Positions 36,086-47,246 of a DNA stretch of 64,000 nt are shown one piece after another (the stretch's first letter is position 1; each line of letters begins with the position of its first letter). The notes below the pieces were generated by a model. It saw only the letters and a program-made list of their open reading frames with translations, ran no database searches and was not told the DNA's origin. The translations under genes and the position numbers were made by a program. This DNA is from Voacanga thouarsii (taxonomy: Eukaryota; Streptophyta; Magnoliopsida; Gentianales; Apocynaceae), in NCBI GenBank assembly GCA_026120185.1, contig JANUWF010000008.1, positions 310,001-374,000 on the forward strand. Direction: 5' to 3'.

Positions 36086-37015
36086 CCTTTGAAGAAAAAA
36101 GAATTAAAGACGCACAAAAAATATAGCAAGACCCACTATAAATGTACCCAAATATCATTGACATAATAAAGTAAATTAGGAATAAGAGAAGTAGAACTAT
36201 AAGCACCCAAGCAATAGAATTCAAGACAAAACCTTAGAAGAACAAAGCAACTAAGACCCAATCAAGTGAAACCACATTAGATTATCTAAAGGTTTTAGAG
36301 ACTTATACATAGAGAGAACTAAACCCTAAGCATGGTCTTGAAGAAGATGAATAAGAAGGTTAAACCTCTCAAAGCTCTCTCTTTCACAATGTAAAATAAT
36401 GTAAGATGAATTGTCTTGTCAAATCAGAAAAGATGTATTTATAATAATCTAGCCCTAGCTAAGTGACTTCTAAGGCCCCAAGAGAATTTAAGGACTTAAA
36501 AAAGCTTTACTAAGTGTTTAAAATAAAGAGAATGCAGAGAAAAGAGTAAAAAATGGCAAAATCGGGGTTCCTGCCCGACTGGACTTGGCGCCAAGAGCAG
36601 GTGCTGGACCTAGCGCCAAGTCAGCACTGAAATTCCAGTGCTATGTCCGACTGGACCCGGCGTTAGGCGTTAGCATTGGAATTCCAGCATTTGGCTAGCA
36701 GAGTGCACCTAGCGCCAAATATGCCTACTAGGGCTGGTGCTAGGTTGAAAGTTGAAGCTGGATTTCAGTGTTTTCTCCCTCTTTCGCTCCCTCTGTTAGT
36801 GCAGACATAGGTTGTTGTTGGGATTCCACTTGGATATTAATCAAATTGAGTTCATGGCTGCCTTCATCACTCCAAATCTCTTCCATCATCATGCATGGTT
36901 GTAGGAGCAATTGGATATCGGCTTGGAGTCTCTTGGTCCTTGACGTGTCATTGGCCCTTGCATTGTCGCTCCCTCTTCTTGAGTTTTAACTGCTTGGTTG
37001 GCATGATTCTTATTA

Positions 37016-38418
37016 TTTTCCCCTTCTTAAAGTTGATTCTTCCACGAATCATTATCTATATCAAAAGTAGTTAAGTCATTAACATTGAATGTAGCGCCGA
37101 CTTTATACTCACCGGCAAGTTGATCTTGTAGGTATTATCTCCAACTTGGTCAATGACTTGGAATGGTCCATCTCTTCTTGGGTCCAACTTGCTCCTCCTT
37201 TGAGTAGAAAATCTCTCCTTGCGAAGGTGCACCCAAACCTAATTGCCGGGCGCAAATAAAATCTGTTTCCTCCATTGGTTGCACTTAAGGGCAATATCTT
37301 CATTTCACTTTGCGATGGCCGCCTTTACCTTTTCATAGAGTGCCTTCACTAATTCTGCTTTTTTAGCACCGTCAAGATTCATGCGTTCTTTGATAGGTAA
37401 AGGAACCAAGTCCAAAGGTATTAGAGGATTAAAACCATATACAACTTCAAAAAGAGAATAAGAAGTAGTAGAATGGAGAGCTCGGTTTTAAGCAAACTCA
37501 ATGTGGGATAAACACTCTTCCCAATTCTTCAAGTTTTTCTTGATAATGGTCCTTAAGAGTTGGGTGAGTATTTAGTTGACCACCTCCATTTGCCCATCTG
37601 TTTGAGGGTGACAAGCTGTGGAAAACAAAAGATTAGTACAAAATTTATTCCGCAAGACCCTCCAAAAATGGCTAAGAAATTTAGTGTCCCTATCAGACAC
37701 AACAGTCCTTGGTATTCCATGTATCCTTACCACTTTCTTGAAGAATAAATCTGCAATATATTAAGCATAATTAGTTTTGGAGCAAGCCATAAAATGAGTC
37801 ATTTCTGAAAACCTATCAACAACCACAAATATGGAGTCCTTGCCCCCTTTAGATCTAGGCAACCCTAAGATTAGGCAAAGGAGAGTACAGTCCATGTGGG
37901 AGTGACCTAGATTTAGCTCGCCAACATATTATGCATTAAGAACAATGTTTTTCTACATCCCTTCTTATTTTTGGCCAAAAGGAGTGTTCTTTAAGTGTGC
38001 CTAATGTTTTTGCAACACCAAAATGTCCCAACAATCCCCCACTATGGGCCTCATTGACTAGCAATTCCCTAACGGATCCTTTTGGCACACAAAGTCTTGA
38101 TTCTCTAAACAAAAATTCATCATGCTTATAATATTTAGAAAATGCACATTTTTCACAAGCACTAAAGATTTTCCCAAACTCCTCATCATTGTCATACAAT
38201 CCCTTCACAAGCTCAAACCTAGAGTTTTAGCATCTAAAGAGTTCAAAAGTGCATACCATTGAGATAGCGTGCCCACAACCACATTGTCCTAACCCTTTTT
38301 ATATTAAATGACATAAGGAAATTTCCCAATGAACTTCATCCACCTTACATGCCTCTTGTTAAAGTTTTGTTGGCTTTTAAGTTGCTTAATGGTTTCATGG
38401 TCGGTGTGGATCACAAAC
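37016..38418 (-). pseudogene. Element F RNase H end and integrase (distal pol half)
   Basis: This is the downstream half of the F polyprotein on the minus strand, severed from its upstream half by element E. It contains the end of RNase H; the integrase zinc-binding region (EAHSGGLLGHFGVAKTL with its two His, then CIIC near 37915); the catalytic core with IFVVVDRF near 37830 and VVSDRDTKF near 37700; and the Glu motif [13 protein letters not shown] near 37590. A GPF-type segment (RRDGPFQVIDQVGDNTYKI) lies near 37150. Integrase joins element DNA to the chromosome. The order RT-RNaseH-integrase places F in Ty3/gypsy. The frame is broken by several stops (for example near 37922 and 37573). No chromodomain is evident. 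Confidence 0.88.
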
Positions 38419-39423
38419 TGATACGAGCTAAAAATTCGGAAGCGTCTTGATTTTGAAGAACCCTAGAGTTGGTCACCCAACTCCTTACCAAATTCACACA
38501 CACAAATGACCGAAATGAAAATGCACTTAACCCAATATGAATTGGTGAATCTAGCCTACTTCAAAACACCTAAATAAATACCATAATCTATCAAGAAATT
38601 AGAACAAAAAGATGGGATTTGAAGGCACCCAAAAACTCAACCTATCAAGAACACTAGAGAAATACTAGCACCCAAGAATAGAGAAAGAAATTTAGATTAT
38701 CCCTTTGAAGTTTAGAGACTTTGAATCAAAGGTGGGGCTAAACCCTTTGATTTGGTCTTGAATGCGAATTCACCACTTACACTCTCTTTTAGAGAGAATT
38801 TGGTTTCTCTACCAAAATATTCTAAGTCTCTAAAAAACTAACTATTACAAGAGTAAAGAGGTATATATAAAGATAACAAACTAAACCTAGCAAATTGAAG
38901 ATGTAATCTCAGCCATTCATCTCCTAAGTAAGTCTAAAATATACCTATTACAAGTCAAAAGTCGTAAAAATTAAATTCGAAACAAAATAAAACAAAACAA
39001 GAAAAATTAGGAAAACAAGGTATTGCCTGAAATGACCTAGCGCCAGGTGTACTGGTGGACCAGACTTCGGGTGTGATCTGCAAACGGAACAATATTGTTC
39101 CAGTGTGGACCTGGCACTAGGTGTACTAGTGTACCTGGCGCCAGGTGCATTCTGCCTTCATCACACCTCGCTTTTCTTATATTTCCAGCCTCCTCTTATG
39201 CTCCTTTGGCCCTCCATAAGAATTGTTGTCCAAGCTTTGATTTTCTTAGCCCTTCTTTAATCCTCCATTGTTGGACAACCTTCTTCATCCTTAGCTTGGA
39301 ATCTTGAAATGCACCTTGAACTCTCTTGAAAAGGAGCTTCACCCATGGAGGCGTGTGTGTTGTGTCTTTGTCCTTCTTCCCCTTTCTTTAGAATGACCTT
39401 CATACTTGGGACGATTCTTTTCA
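38419..39423 (-). repeat. Element E 3' LTR (1005 bp)
   Basis: Runs from TGATACGAGCTAAAAATTC to GATTCTTTTCA, with a polypurine tract (minus strand GAATGGGGAAA) just inside. It contains the perfect 14-bp palindrome ACCTGGCGCCAGGT at 39133-39146. Confidence 0.9.
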
Positions 39424-39935
39424 TTTCCCCATTCTCTGTGATAATTCATTCTTGAATTGTTACCTACATAAAAATTCAAACAAGAAATTTTGGGTGAGGG
39501 CAAAAATGTAGTCTTTTGAGCTTTGCCATGCTCGTTGTTTTCTCCTTTCACCACCTAAATTTTTCTTCTCATTTTACCTTCACTCTCTTTGTTTTTCTCA
39601 CCTTTTTGTTTGTCACTCGTTTCTTTATCTTTGAAATTTGAAGAAGTCATTCTATTTTCTTCTTTTCTCTTTTCCTTTTCTCCACTTTGTTCTCAACCTC
39701 TTTTTTTTGTTTTCACCTCTTCTTTTTTCTTTCAACCTTTTTCTCCTCTTTCTTCTCTCTTTTTTTCTTTTCATTCTCCCTCAAAATATTTTAATCTTTC
39801 AAAACCTCACTTGGGGATAAGGGAACTAAAGTGAACTTTTTTTCATCTTTCTTTAAGGTATAAGTGTTTTCCCTCCCCTTGTGGACTACATCCCTATCAA
39901 ACATCCAAGGTCTCCCCAACAAAATATGCCCTACA
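39424..39935 (-). pseudogene. Element E protease, C-terminal part
   Basis: On the minus strand, 39935-39791 reads GHILLGRPWMFDRDVVHKG and a lysine-rich tail, the same flap region as in element B. It is the second half of the protease gene beginning at 44677, separated by solo LTR D. The rest, towards the LTR, is a pyrimidine-rich (plus strand) tract; open frames on the plus strand at 39589-39834 are shadows of this low-complexity sequence. Confidence 0.8.
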
Positions 39936-40330
39936 TATAACACCCCGCTACCTAGGCCCGCCGGGGCCGGGGATGTCGCCCCGTCCAAAAGACAAGGGGT
40001 CTTTATAACTAGGTCACACAAATAAAATAGCGAAATAAAAATAATAATTTAACTTAAAATTTATTACATCCCAAGAATAAATCCACAAATTCCCAAAAGG
40101 AAACAAATTCATAAATAAAATAATCCACTCTCAACTCCCCAAAGCAATACATAAAAATAAAAGACAACATTCTCTTCCAAGGCAGATAACACTAGCTACT
40201 CATCCCCACAGCAGGATCGGCCTGAAATCATAGTAAAAAGGTGATGAGACAGAAATCTCAGTAAGTTCGTATGTGCTTTGGGTGTTCAGGGAAAACAGTT
40301 CGTGGATGCAGAGTATAAAAACTTTATAAG

Positions 40331-40680
40331 AGAAATATTGGCAAGCAATAAACATTAGTCAAAAGCAAGAGTGGTTTTTTCCTCTTTTTGAAACCATACA
40401 AGTGCACAATAAAATCAACTACTCATAAAGGTGGTCATGGGTTACCACACGTTGGGCCCCATAACCATACAATGGTCAGAATGCCACACTTTGTGCAGAC
40501 TGACAAAAGAAATACTGGCAAATAATGAATGATGTTCAAAAATAAGAGTGGCATTTTTTGCTTTTCCAGCCATACGTAATTTATAAGATCAACCACTCGA
40601 AAGAAAGGATTATGGGTTACCACACGTTAGGCCCCATAACCGGTCAGAATGCCTAACACTTTGTGCAGACTGACAAAAGG
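40331..40680. repeat. 177-bp tandem duplication inside LTR D
   Basis: Matching landmarks AGAAATATTGG and AGAAATACTGG begin at 40331 and 40508. Each copy contains GGGTTACCACACGTT and ACTTTGTGCAGACTGACAAA. Confidence 0.8.
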
Positions 40681-41717
40681 TAGGTGATCGGCCTACCGGG
40701 TAAGATACTCCTCCTTCTTTATACCCAAACAACAACCGGGTGTCCATTCCGGCAAAACACAGTCACTTGACTGAAATAAAACAAACTGCTAACTCGGACC
40801 GGCCTGACTAAGTAGTACTGCCGTTTCTCTAAGTTGAGCTTATCTTCTGGAGGTGGCCTCCTGCCAGAAGACTCACTCTTACTCTTCAAAACTAGTACTA
40901 CTAGCCTACCCCTATTGAGTACTCAACATAACATATCCCACTTGGGGAAAAATGAACAAAACATAGTTCCACTTGAAAATGGCAATTAAGGTTTTCCAAA
41001 GATTGGGGCAAAACTGGTTTTAGAAAGAATTTTAGGTTTTGAGTAAAACCGCCCCTTGATTTACAAATAACTTATTTGTCTGAAACGAGAATGGAAATAA
41101 TCCTCAATTGCCTTTATAGAAATGAGTGACCATGCACTCTACATTTGGCTTGCCATAAAAAGAATCATTTTTGCATCAAACAGGTTTTATGCAGAAGCTT
41201 ACCTGATCCTTGTCCACAACAAAGGTCTCCAACAGCTGACCTAACCCCGCATAGGGTAAATACAAACCACAATCAAACTCAAGCCAAAGACTCACTTTCT
41301 CAAATAAAACTAACTCAACTTACTACAATCATTTTCCTAGTGTCCCAAGCTTTAAGGCTTGATAATAAATAAAAGGGGTTTATAAAATAAATCTAGTTTG
41401 ATATTAAAATAACTAGAGTTTGGAAAATTAGGTACAATATGCTGAAGGTTTAAATCTTGCTAAAAATAAATTATGGTTTATTTGAAAAAGGGTCCAAGGT
41501 AGTATTAGGTCAAATAATGATTTATTAATAATTTAGTTGTTAGAAAATAATTGATAGCTAAAATTTGTTGAAAATAAATTTAATGAGTCTTGCTTGAAAA
41601 ATAATAAGCAAATCCTTAATGGGTTTTGATTAAAAGATAATAATTAAATTTTTAGTAATAAATATTTTATTAATTATAATTATTTCCATAAAAGGCTTTA
41701 ATTGATTTTATCATTTT

Positions 41718-41748
<31 letters not shown>

Positions 41749-42482
41749 TTCCAGCAAAAACTATTATTTATTTGACTAGAATATCACTATTTTATATAAA
41801 AGACCAAATCCACATTTTCCAATGGTTTTCAAAATTTTACTAGAAAAATCATATTATTAAATATTTTATTAATGAAATAAAGATTAGCTTAGGGCCAACT
41901 AGATCATGAATATATTTCTATGGCTAACCACAAACATGAACATATACAACCCTTCAATTCATCAAATCATCCAAATCATGCATACAAACATAGATCTCAA
42001 TTTATCAAAATATGATCTAACCCTTACTAGCATAAATATGATCATGGCTTCAATAATCCAATATGAATATAAATCCTATTCACCCAAGGTGACATAATCT
42101 CTAGCATACTTCATCACAAATACTACCTATGACATGGAGACATGCATTAAATCTCAAATCATCATACAATCGACGAAGATAATCCATCCATGCATAAATC
42201 CCATCTCCTTCATATTCATACATACATTCATGCTTCAATCTCAACAATATATATATATATATACTTAAATCCTATCGCCATCCACCTACTATCATCATCA
42301 TCCTAGAGACATGAATCTAGAGTTTAAAAGAAAGGTTGAAGGCACTTACTTGGTTGATGAATGCCTTGAAGGAGTTTAGAATGGATCTCAACTCCTAGAT
42401 GTCTAACTTTGTCCAAGAGAGATGGCGAAAGCATGTTCATGGGAGAATAAGTCATTTGGCCAAGAGAGGGGAATTTTCGGCC

Positions 42483-42534
<52 letters not shown>

Positions 42535-44154
42535 CCATTAGCATGCTTATTCACATAGGCTCTCACTAGAGATCAAGATTGGAGAAGATGAAGTTGTTAG
42601 AATAAATTTACCTTGAAGGTGTTCTTGACCTTAACAGAAATTTCTGATTTTTTATCTAAAAGTGCAAGTTGGATTTTGGAGTTTGATGTTAAAAATGGTA
42701 CGGATGGACTCACAGCAATGAATATATGAAATATGGAATTTTTAGAAGTAGTTTAAAGTAATTTGGAGAGGTATTAGGTGAAAGGAAGTAGTAGGTGTTC
42801 TTGGTGTAGTGTATGTTCTTGAAGGTTGAAGAAAATCGAGAGATGGTAATGTATAGCTGCTGAATTTTTGTGAGAGATAGGGGTGGACGAATTTCTGTAG
42901 GGTTTAGGAGGTTGATTCTCTTATTTGGAAGGGAAAAGGAAAGGTTAGTTGTTACAATCTTTGAGGAATATTTTTAGGAAGTGAATTTAGAAACTAAATA
43001 TTCCAAGAATATCTTGATTGCTTGGACAGCTTTGAAGTCTGACATGGCTGATTGTTTGAGCAGAATTTCGTGGGATTAATGCTGACTTATGGAGGCTTAT
43101 GGTGGCCGAAAGTAAGGTGTACAATAATGAAGAAGAAGTCTGGTCCATTGAGCAAAATATTATGGAAGGTTGCTAAATAAGATGGCTGAAATTTTGGAAA
43201 CCAATCAAGCTAAATTGCAGGGATTTGTTTGAGAGATTTTTGGACAGCCATTAATGGAATTTCGTGAAAAAGTTCAAGGGGATCAATGGAGCTCTATTGA
43301 TGGAGGTTTAAGGAAGGTTTTAACAGATTAAGGTTGGTGTTTTGGCTGGAAGAGAGTTAGGAAACAAGCTGGACGAAAATCTGCACAGAATTTTCGCTGC
43401 ACAGTGAATTTTCTGGCAGATTTTCGTCTGCCACTTCCATCCATTTTGCAGTGAGCTGGAAGGGGGGTTTTAGGGGTATTCAAGGCTGGTTTCAAGCCTT
43501 CTTTATGGAGGAAAAACATAGCTAAGGTGCTGCACAAAATCTGGGAGAAAACAGCTTGGTTTGGAGCTCTCAAAGTTGATTTTCGTACAGGAATTTTTCC
43601 TGCTTTGCTCCAGCTTGAGCAGTCTGAAATTGGACAAAAACTTTCAGGTTTCAAACTGATCCTAAAGACCATTTTTCTGGTAGCATTTGGGAGGGAATGT
43701 TAGCTAAAAATTTTGACCCTTTGAAGGTACAACAAGCTGGAAAATTCTAGCTCATTCTATGAAGAAAGATGAGCTAAGCTAGAGGAAAATTTCAGCAAGC
43801 TCACTAGGGGGATTTTTCCTCTTGAAATTCCTCACAACTCTTCCATATTTTTCAGACCATAAGGAGTCTTTTACCAAGAAATTTCGATCCTAAAAGACCT
43901 CAGTACTTTACTGAATTTTCTGGAAAGAAAAAGGCTAGAACATCTTGATCAAACCAATGAGTTGAAACTAAGGAAAACTAAAGATCAAGGAAGAATGATT
44001 TTCCCTATAAGAATTTCGAGAAGAGTAAAAGGAGTGGAATGAGGTTACTTCCATCATGTCTCTCCTAGAACATCATCACCACATTAATCTAGTCCCTTAA
44101 GGCCGAAACCATCCTTTCCCAAGCAAAATAAAATTTACTCAAGCTAAAGCTCCT

Positions 44155-44226
44155 ATGATGGACTTTGAACCCAAGACTTCAAGAATTAATTCCAATGCTC
44201 TAACCACTAAACCACAACAACTCTTG
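44155..44226 (-). promoter_or_regulatory. tRNA-like segment in LTR D
   Basis: On the minus strand, TGGTTTAGTGGTTAGAGC matches 10 of 11 positions of the Pol III A-box consensus and is followed after about 25 bp by TGGGTTCAAAGTCC, a near B box. The position corresponds to the segments in LTRs A, B2 and C. No full cloverleaf can be drawn. Confidence 0.55.
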
Positions 44227-44467
44227 TTCTTATTTCCTCTCTAAAAATATTTTCCTATTCAATCCTCAAGCTATCTCCCTTTTTCCACCTTAGGTAAAAA
44301 TTACCATTTTGCCATTCCCACTCAATAATCACAATCAAGCCCTCTAGGCTATAAAACACAAATTCAATGCACATAAAACCATATAAAAATATATTTAAAC
44401 ATGAAACAAAATATGATATGCATCCCAACCCCCTTACTCTAAGGTTGGTTTCGACTGGGGTTTCACA

Positions 44468-45480
44468 CAACATGCATGGGATAAACATCATACAACACTT
44501 CATCATGGTATCCCCCATGTCGAATTCAACATTGGCTTGCTTGTTCACTTTCACTTCTCCACAATTATTCAACCAATAAAGCTTGTAGGGACTAGGATGT
44601 TTCAAGGTTTCTAACTCTAATTCCTTCACCAATGTAGTACTAATCAAATTTTTACAACTTCCCCCATCAATAAGCACACTTCATGGTTTTTCCTTAATAA
44701 GACACCTTGAAAAGAAAATATTTTCCCTTTGCATCTCATCTCATTCTTTACCCTCACAAGCATCCCCATCTCTTCTTGCTACTCCAATTAATGAACGAAT
44801 TGGCTCATTCACCGTTCCTCCTTTACTACATATTCCAACCCCTCCAAGTTTCTCATTTCCCATATCTCTTTATTGATTAAGTAGAGGGTTGGCATGAGTG
44901 GTTTGCTTTGAGTCTACTCTCCTTTGTGGTTGTTTCTCCACATTCATATGTCTTTGTTTATCACCTTGTATGCCATAAAATCTCTTACGTGTCAATTTGT
45001 TGGGATAAGTAGCTTTGGTGTGTCTATAGGTGGAACTTCTACTACCTTGCAACTTATCATTCCTCCATTGTAGCTCACTAGAACAATTGTAAAAGTAATA
45101 GTCTTTTCCCAACAATTAGAGCAATCATACTCCTTCTTTTGCACATGCTTTCTCTTTTTTTGCACTCCATTATTTGAATAATTTTGCAATCTACCATTTG
45201 CTCTCTTTGGAGGTCCTCCCACAAGAATTCCATCACTCTTATAATCTATCTTCCCACGTCTTTCCTTTTCATATCCACCATTTCTATCTCCACGAGTGTT
45301 TTGCTCTGCATCACAATCATACAACAATTCTCAACCATCTTCATATTTCTTATAATCCCATTCTTCCTCATCATAGATATCACATTATCCTCTACTTGAG
45401 CAAGACATTTCATAGAAATCACTCACTTCACCTTGAGCACTTATGGAAGATAAATCATATGAACTTCTTCATAAGCCATT
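44468..45480 (-). pseudogene. Element E gag-like region and protease N-terminal part
   Basis: The minus strand from about 45480 carries a decayed gag-like region with lysine/arginine-rich stretches and a cysteine cluster (CSNC) split between two frames (44992-45327 and 44870-45115). From 44677 the protease begins: MLIDGGSCKNLIS (active-site region), then TLVKELELETLKHP, nearly colinear with element B. It is cut at 44468 by LTR D and continues at 39935. Several frame changes are present. Confidence 0.8.
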
Positions 45481-46240
45481 TTTTTTTTAAAGAGAAATTT
45501 TGAGCAAAAAAACACACAAGAGAAGTTTCTCACTTCACACCCTCATGTGTTTAGCACTCAATCAATGTCACTCAACCCTTATGTTTGCACTCTTCTTTGG
45601 CTTTTATAATAATGAGCTCACCCTCTTGCCTTTTTCAATCCACTCAAGTGTTTCCCAAGTTCAAGACTAATTCAAAGAGAAACAAACTTTCTAGTGGCTA
45701 CAAGAAAGATTTACTTCACCAAGAACAATCTACTATGCTAGGAGATAATGTAGTTCATGTATGAGCAATTATAAGTCATTGATGTAATATATCAAACACA
45801 TGAGGTGCAACCTCGTAACTCAAGGGGTTTCAAAATTTTCACACTTGTAACAACCCACAAACTCAAGAGTCACCAGAAATATTACTCCCCAATGATTATA
45901 CTAACATCAAGGAACAATTTCAAAGAAAGAACATAGCAAAAACTTGAATTTTATAGCCCCCAAAATTAGCATGAAAATGAGTTACGGGATTTGTTGTGTC
46001 CAGAAATTCTTGCAGCAAATATACTCAATAAATTTCAAAATTTCTGCACTTTAACACTTCAAATAGCTGCCCAATCATCAACTAAACATGTAGGTTCAAT
46101 TTTACAAAAACCCACGGCACAATTTGAAGTTCTAAGCATTCAAAATGGCCCCAAAATAAGTGACGAAAATCTGAAAATTTTAACACGTTCTTGAAGAAAA
46201 TTACCTTTGCCCAAAGAAAGTTGTATTGATTAAATTCAAC
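45481..46240 (-). other. Element E leader region
   Basis: Non-coding leader between primer site and gag-like region. It aligns in part with the element B leader (for example GAGGTGCAACCT near 45800 and 24248). Confidence 0.6.
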
Positions 46241-46263
46241 ACAACCTTGCTCTGATACAACTT
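46241..46263 (-). other. Element E primer-binding site
   Basis: On the minus strand, AAGTTGTATCAGAGCAAGG follows the 5' LTR directly, one base from the TTGGTATCAGAGC initiator-tRNA type. Confidence 0.8.
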
Positions 46264-47241
46264 TGATATGAGTTAAAAATGCGGAAGCCTCTTGATTTTG
46301 AAGAACCCTAGAGTTAGTTACCCAACTCCCTACCAAATTCATACACACAAATGAACTAAATGCAAATGCACTTAACCCAATGAGAATTGGTTAATCTAGC
46401 CTACTTCAAAATAGCTAAATACCCTAATATATCAAGAGATTAGAACAAAAAGATAGGATTTGAAGGCACCCAAAAACTCAACCTATCAAGAACACTAGAG
46501 AAATACTAGCATCCATGAATAGAGAAAGAGATTTAGATTATCCCTTGGTAGTTTAGAGACTTTGAATCAAAGGTGGAACTAAGCCCTTTAATTTGGTCTT
46601 GAATAAGAATTCACCCTTACACTTTCCTCTAGAGAGAATTTAGTTTCTCTACCAAAATATTCTAAGTCTCTAAAAAACTAACTATTACAAGAATAAAGAG
46701 GCATATATAAAGATAACAAACTAACTATTCTAAGCCATTCATCTCCTAAGTAAGTTTAAAATACACCTATTACAAGTCAAAAGTCGTGAAAATTAAATTC
46801 GAAAGAAAATAAAACAAAACAAGAAAAATCAGCAAAACAGGACATTGCCCGAAGTGACCTAGCACCAGGTGTACTGGTGGACCCGACGCCAGGTGTGATA
46901 TGCAAATGGAATAATATTGTTCCAGGGTGGATTTGGCGCCAGGTATACTAGTGTACCCGGTGCCAGGTGTGTTTTGCCCTTATCACACCTCGCTTTTCTT
47001 GTCTTTTCAGTCTCCTCTTGCGCTCTTTTGGCCCTCCATAAGAATTGTTGTCCAAGCTTTGATCTTCTTAGCCCTTCTTTAATCCTCCATTATTGGAAAA
47101 CCTTCTTCATCCTTGGCTTGGAATCTTGAAATGCATCTTGAAGTCTCTTGAAAAGGAGCTTCACCCATGAAGGCGTGTGTTGTATCTTTGTCCTCTTTCC
47201 CTTCTTTAGAATGACCTTCATGCTTGGGACGATTTCTATCA
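46264..47241 (-). repeat. Element E 5' LTR (978 bp)
   Basis: Runs from TGATATGAGTTAAAAATGC to GATTTCTATCA, followed by the CAAAC target duplication. It aligns closely with the left LTR, including the CCAGGTGTACTGGTGGAC block. Confidence 0.9.
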
Positions 47242-47246
47242 CAAAC

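Larger units (their letters stand above)
32474..37015 (-). repeat. Element F 3' LTR, interrupted by solo LTRs
   Basis: It starts TGATATGATCTTGTGTTGG, like element B's LTR, and ends GATTCTTATTA at 37015, next to a polypurine tract (minus strand GAAGGGGAAAA). Excluding the inserted solo LTRs, its own length is about 1.07 kb, close to the LTRs of B and E. The right part (about 36560-36750) carries several GGCGCC-type motifs such as ACTTGGCGCCAAG. Confidence 0.8.
39936..44467 (-). mobile_element. Solo long LTR 'D' (4.5 kb) inserted in element E protease
   Basis: Read on the minus strand it starts TGTGAAACCCCAGTCG (right end) and closes with the GGGGCGACATCCCCGG block and GGGGTGTTATA (left end). 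The flanks are CTACA (39931-39935) and CAACA (44468-44472), a 4/5 target duplication. Removing it rejoins the element E protease gene. No internal coding region is present. The long open frame at 43328-43672 and others inside have no recognised motif. Microsatellites include AT runs near 41725 and 42245 and a GA run at 42485-42535. Confidence 0.85.
38419..47241 (-). mobile_element. LTR retrotransposon 'E' inserted in element F pol
   Basis: Both LTRs are present (38419-39423 and 46264-47241), with the exact target duplication CAAAC at 38414-38418 and 47242-47246. The minus strand is the coding strand. Without the solo LTR D inside it, the element is about 4.3 kb, nearly the size of element B, and it likewise holds only gag-like and protease sequence. 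Removing E rejoins the F pol gene across the RNase H region. Confidence 0.93.

Noticed and set aside
35599..36126. Several overlapping open frames
   Set aside because: They lie within solo LTR 1 and are disrupted in the other three copies of the LTR.
42324..42566. 80-codon frame with a long Ser-Leu run
   Set aside because: The run is translation of a GA/CT microsatellite inside solo LTR D.
43328..43672. 114-codon minus-strand frame
   Set aside because: Located in the middle of solo LTR D, no recognisable motif, and LTRs of this family are otherwise non-coding.
45174..45503. 109-codon His-rich plus-strand frame
   Set aside because: Antisense shadow of the element E gag-like region.
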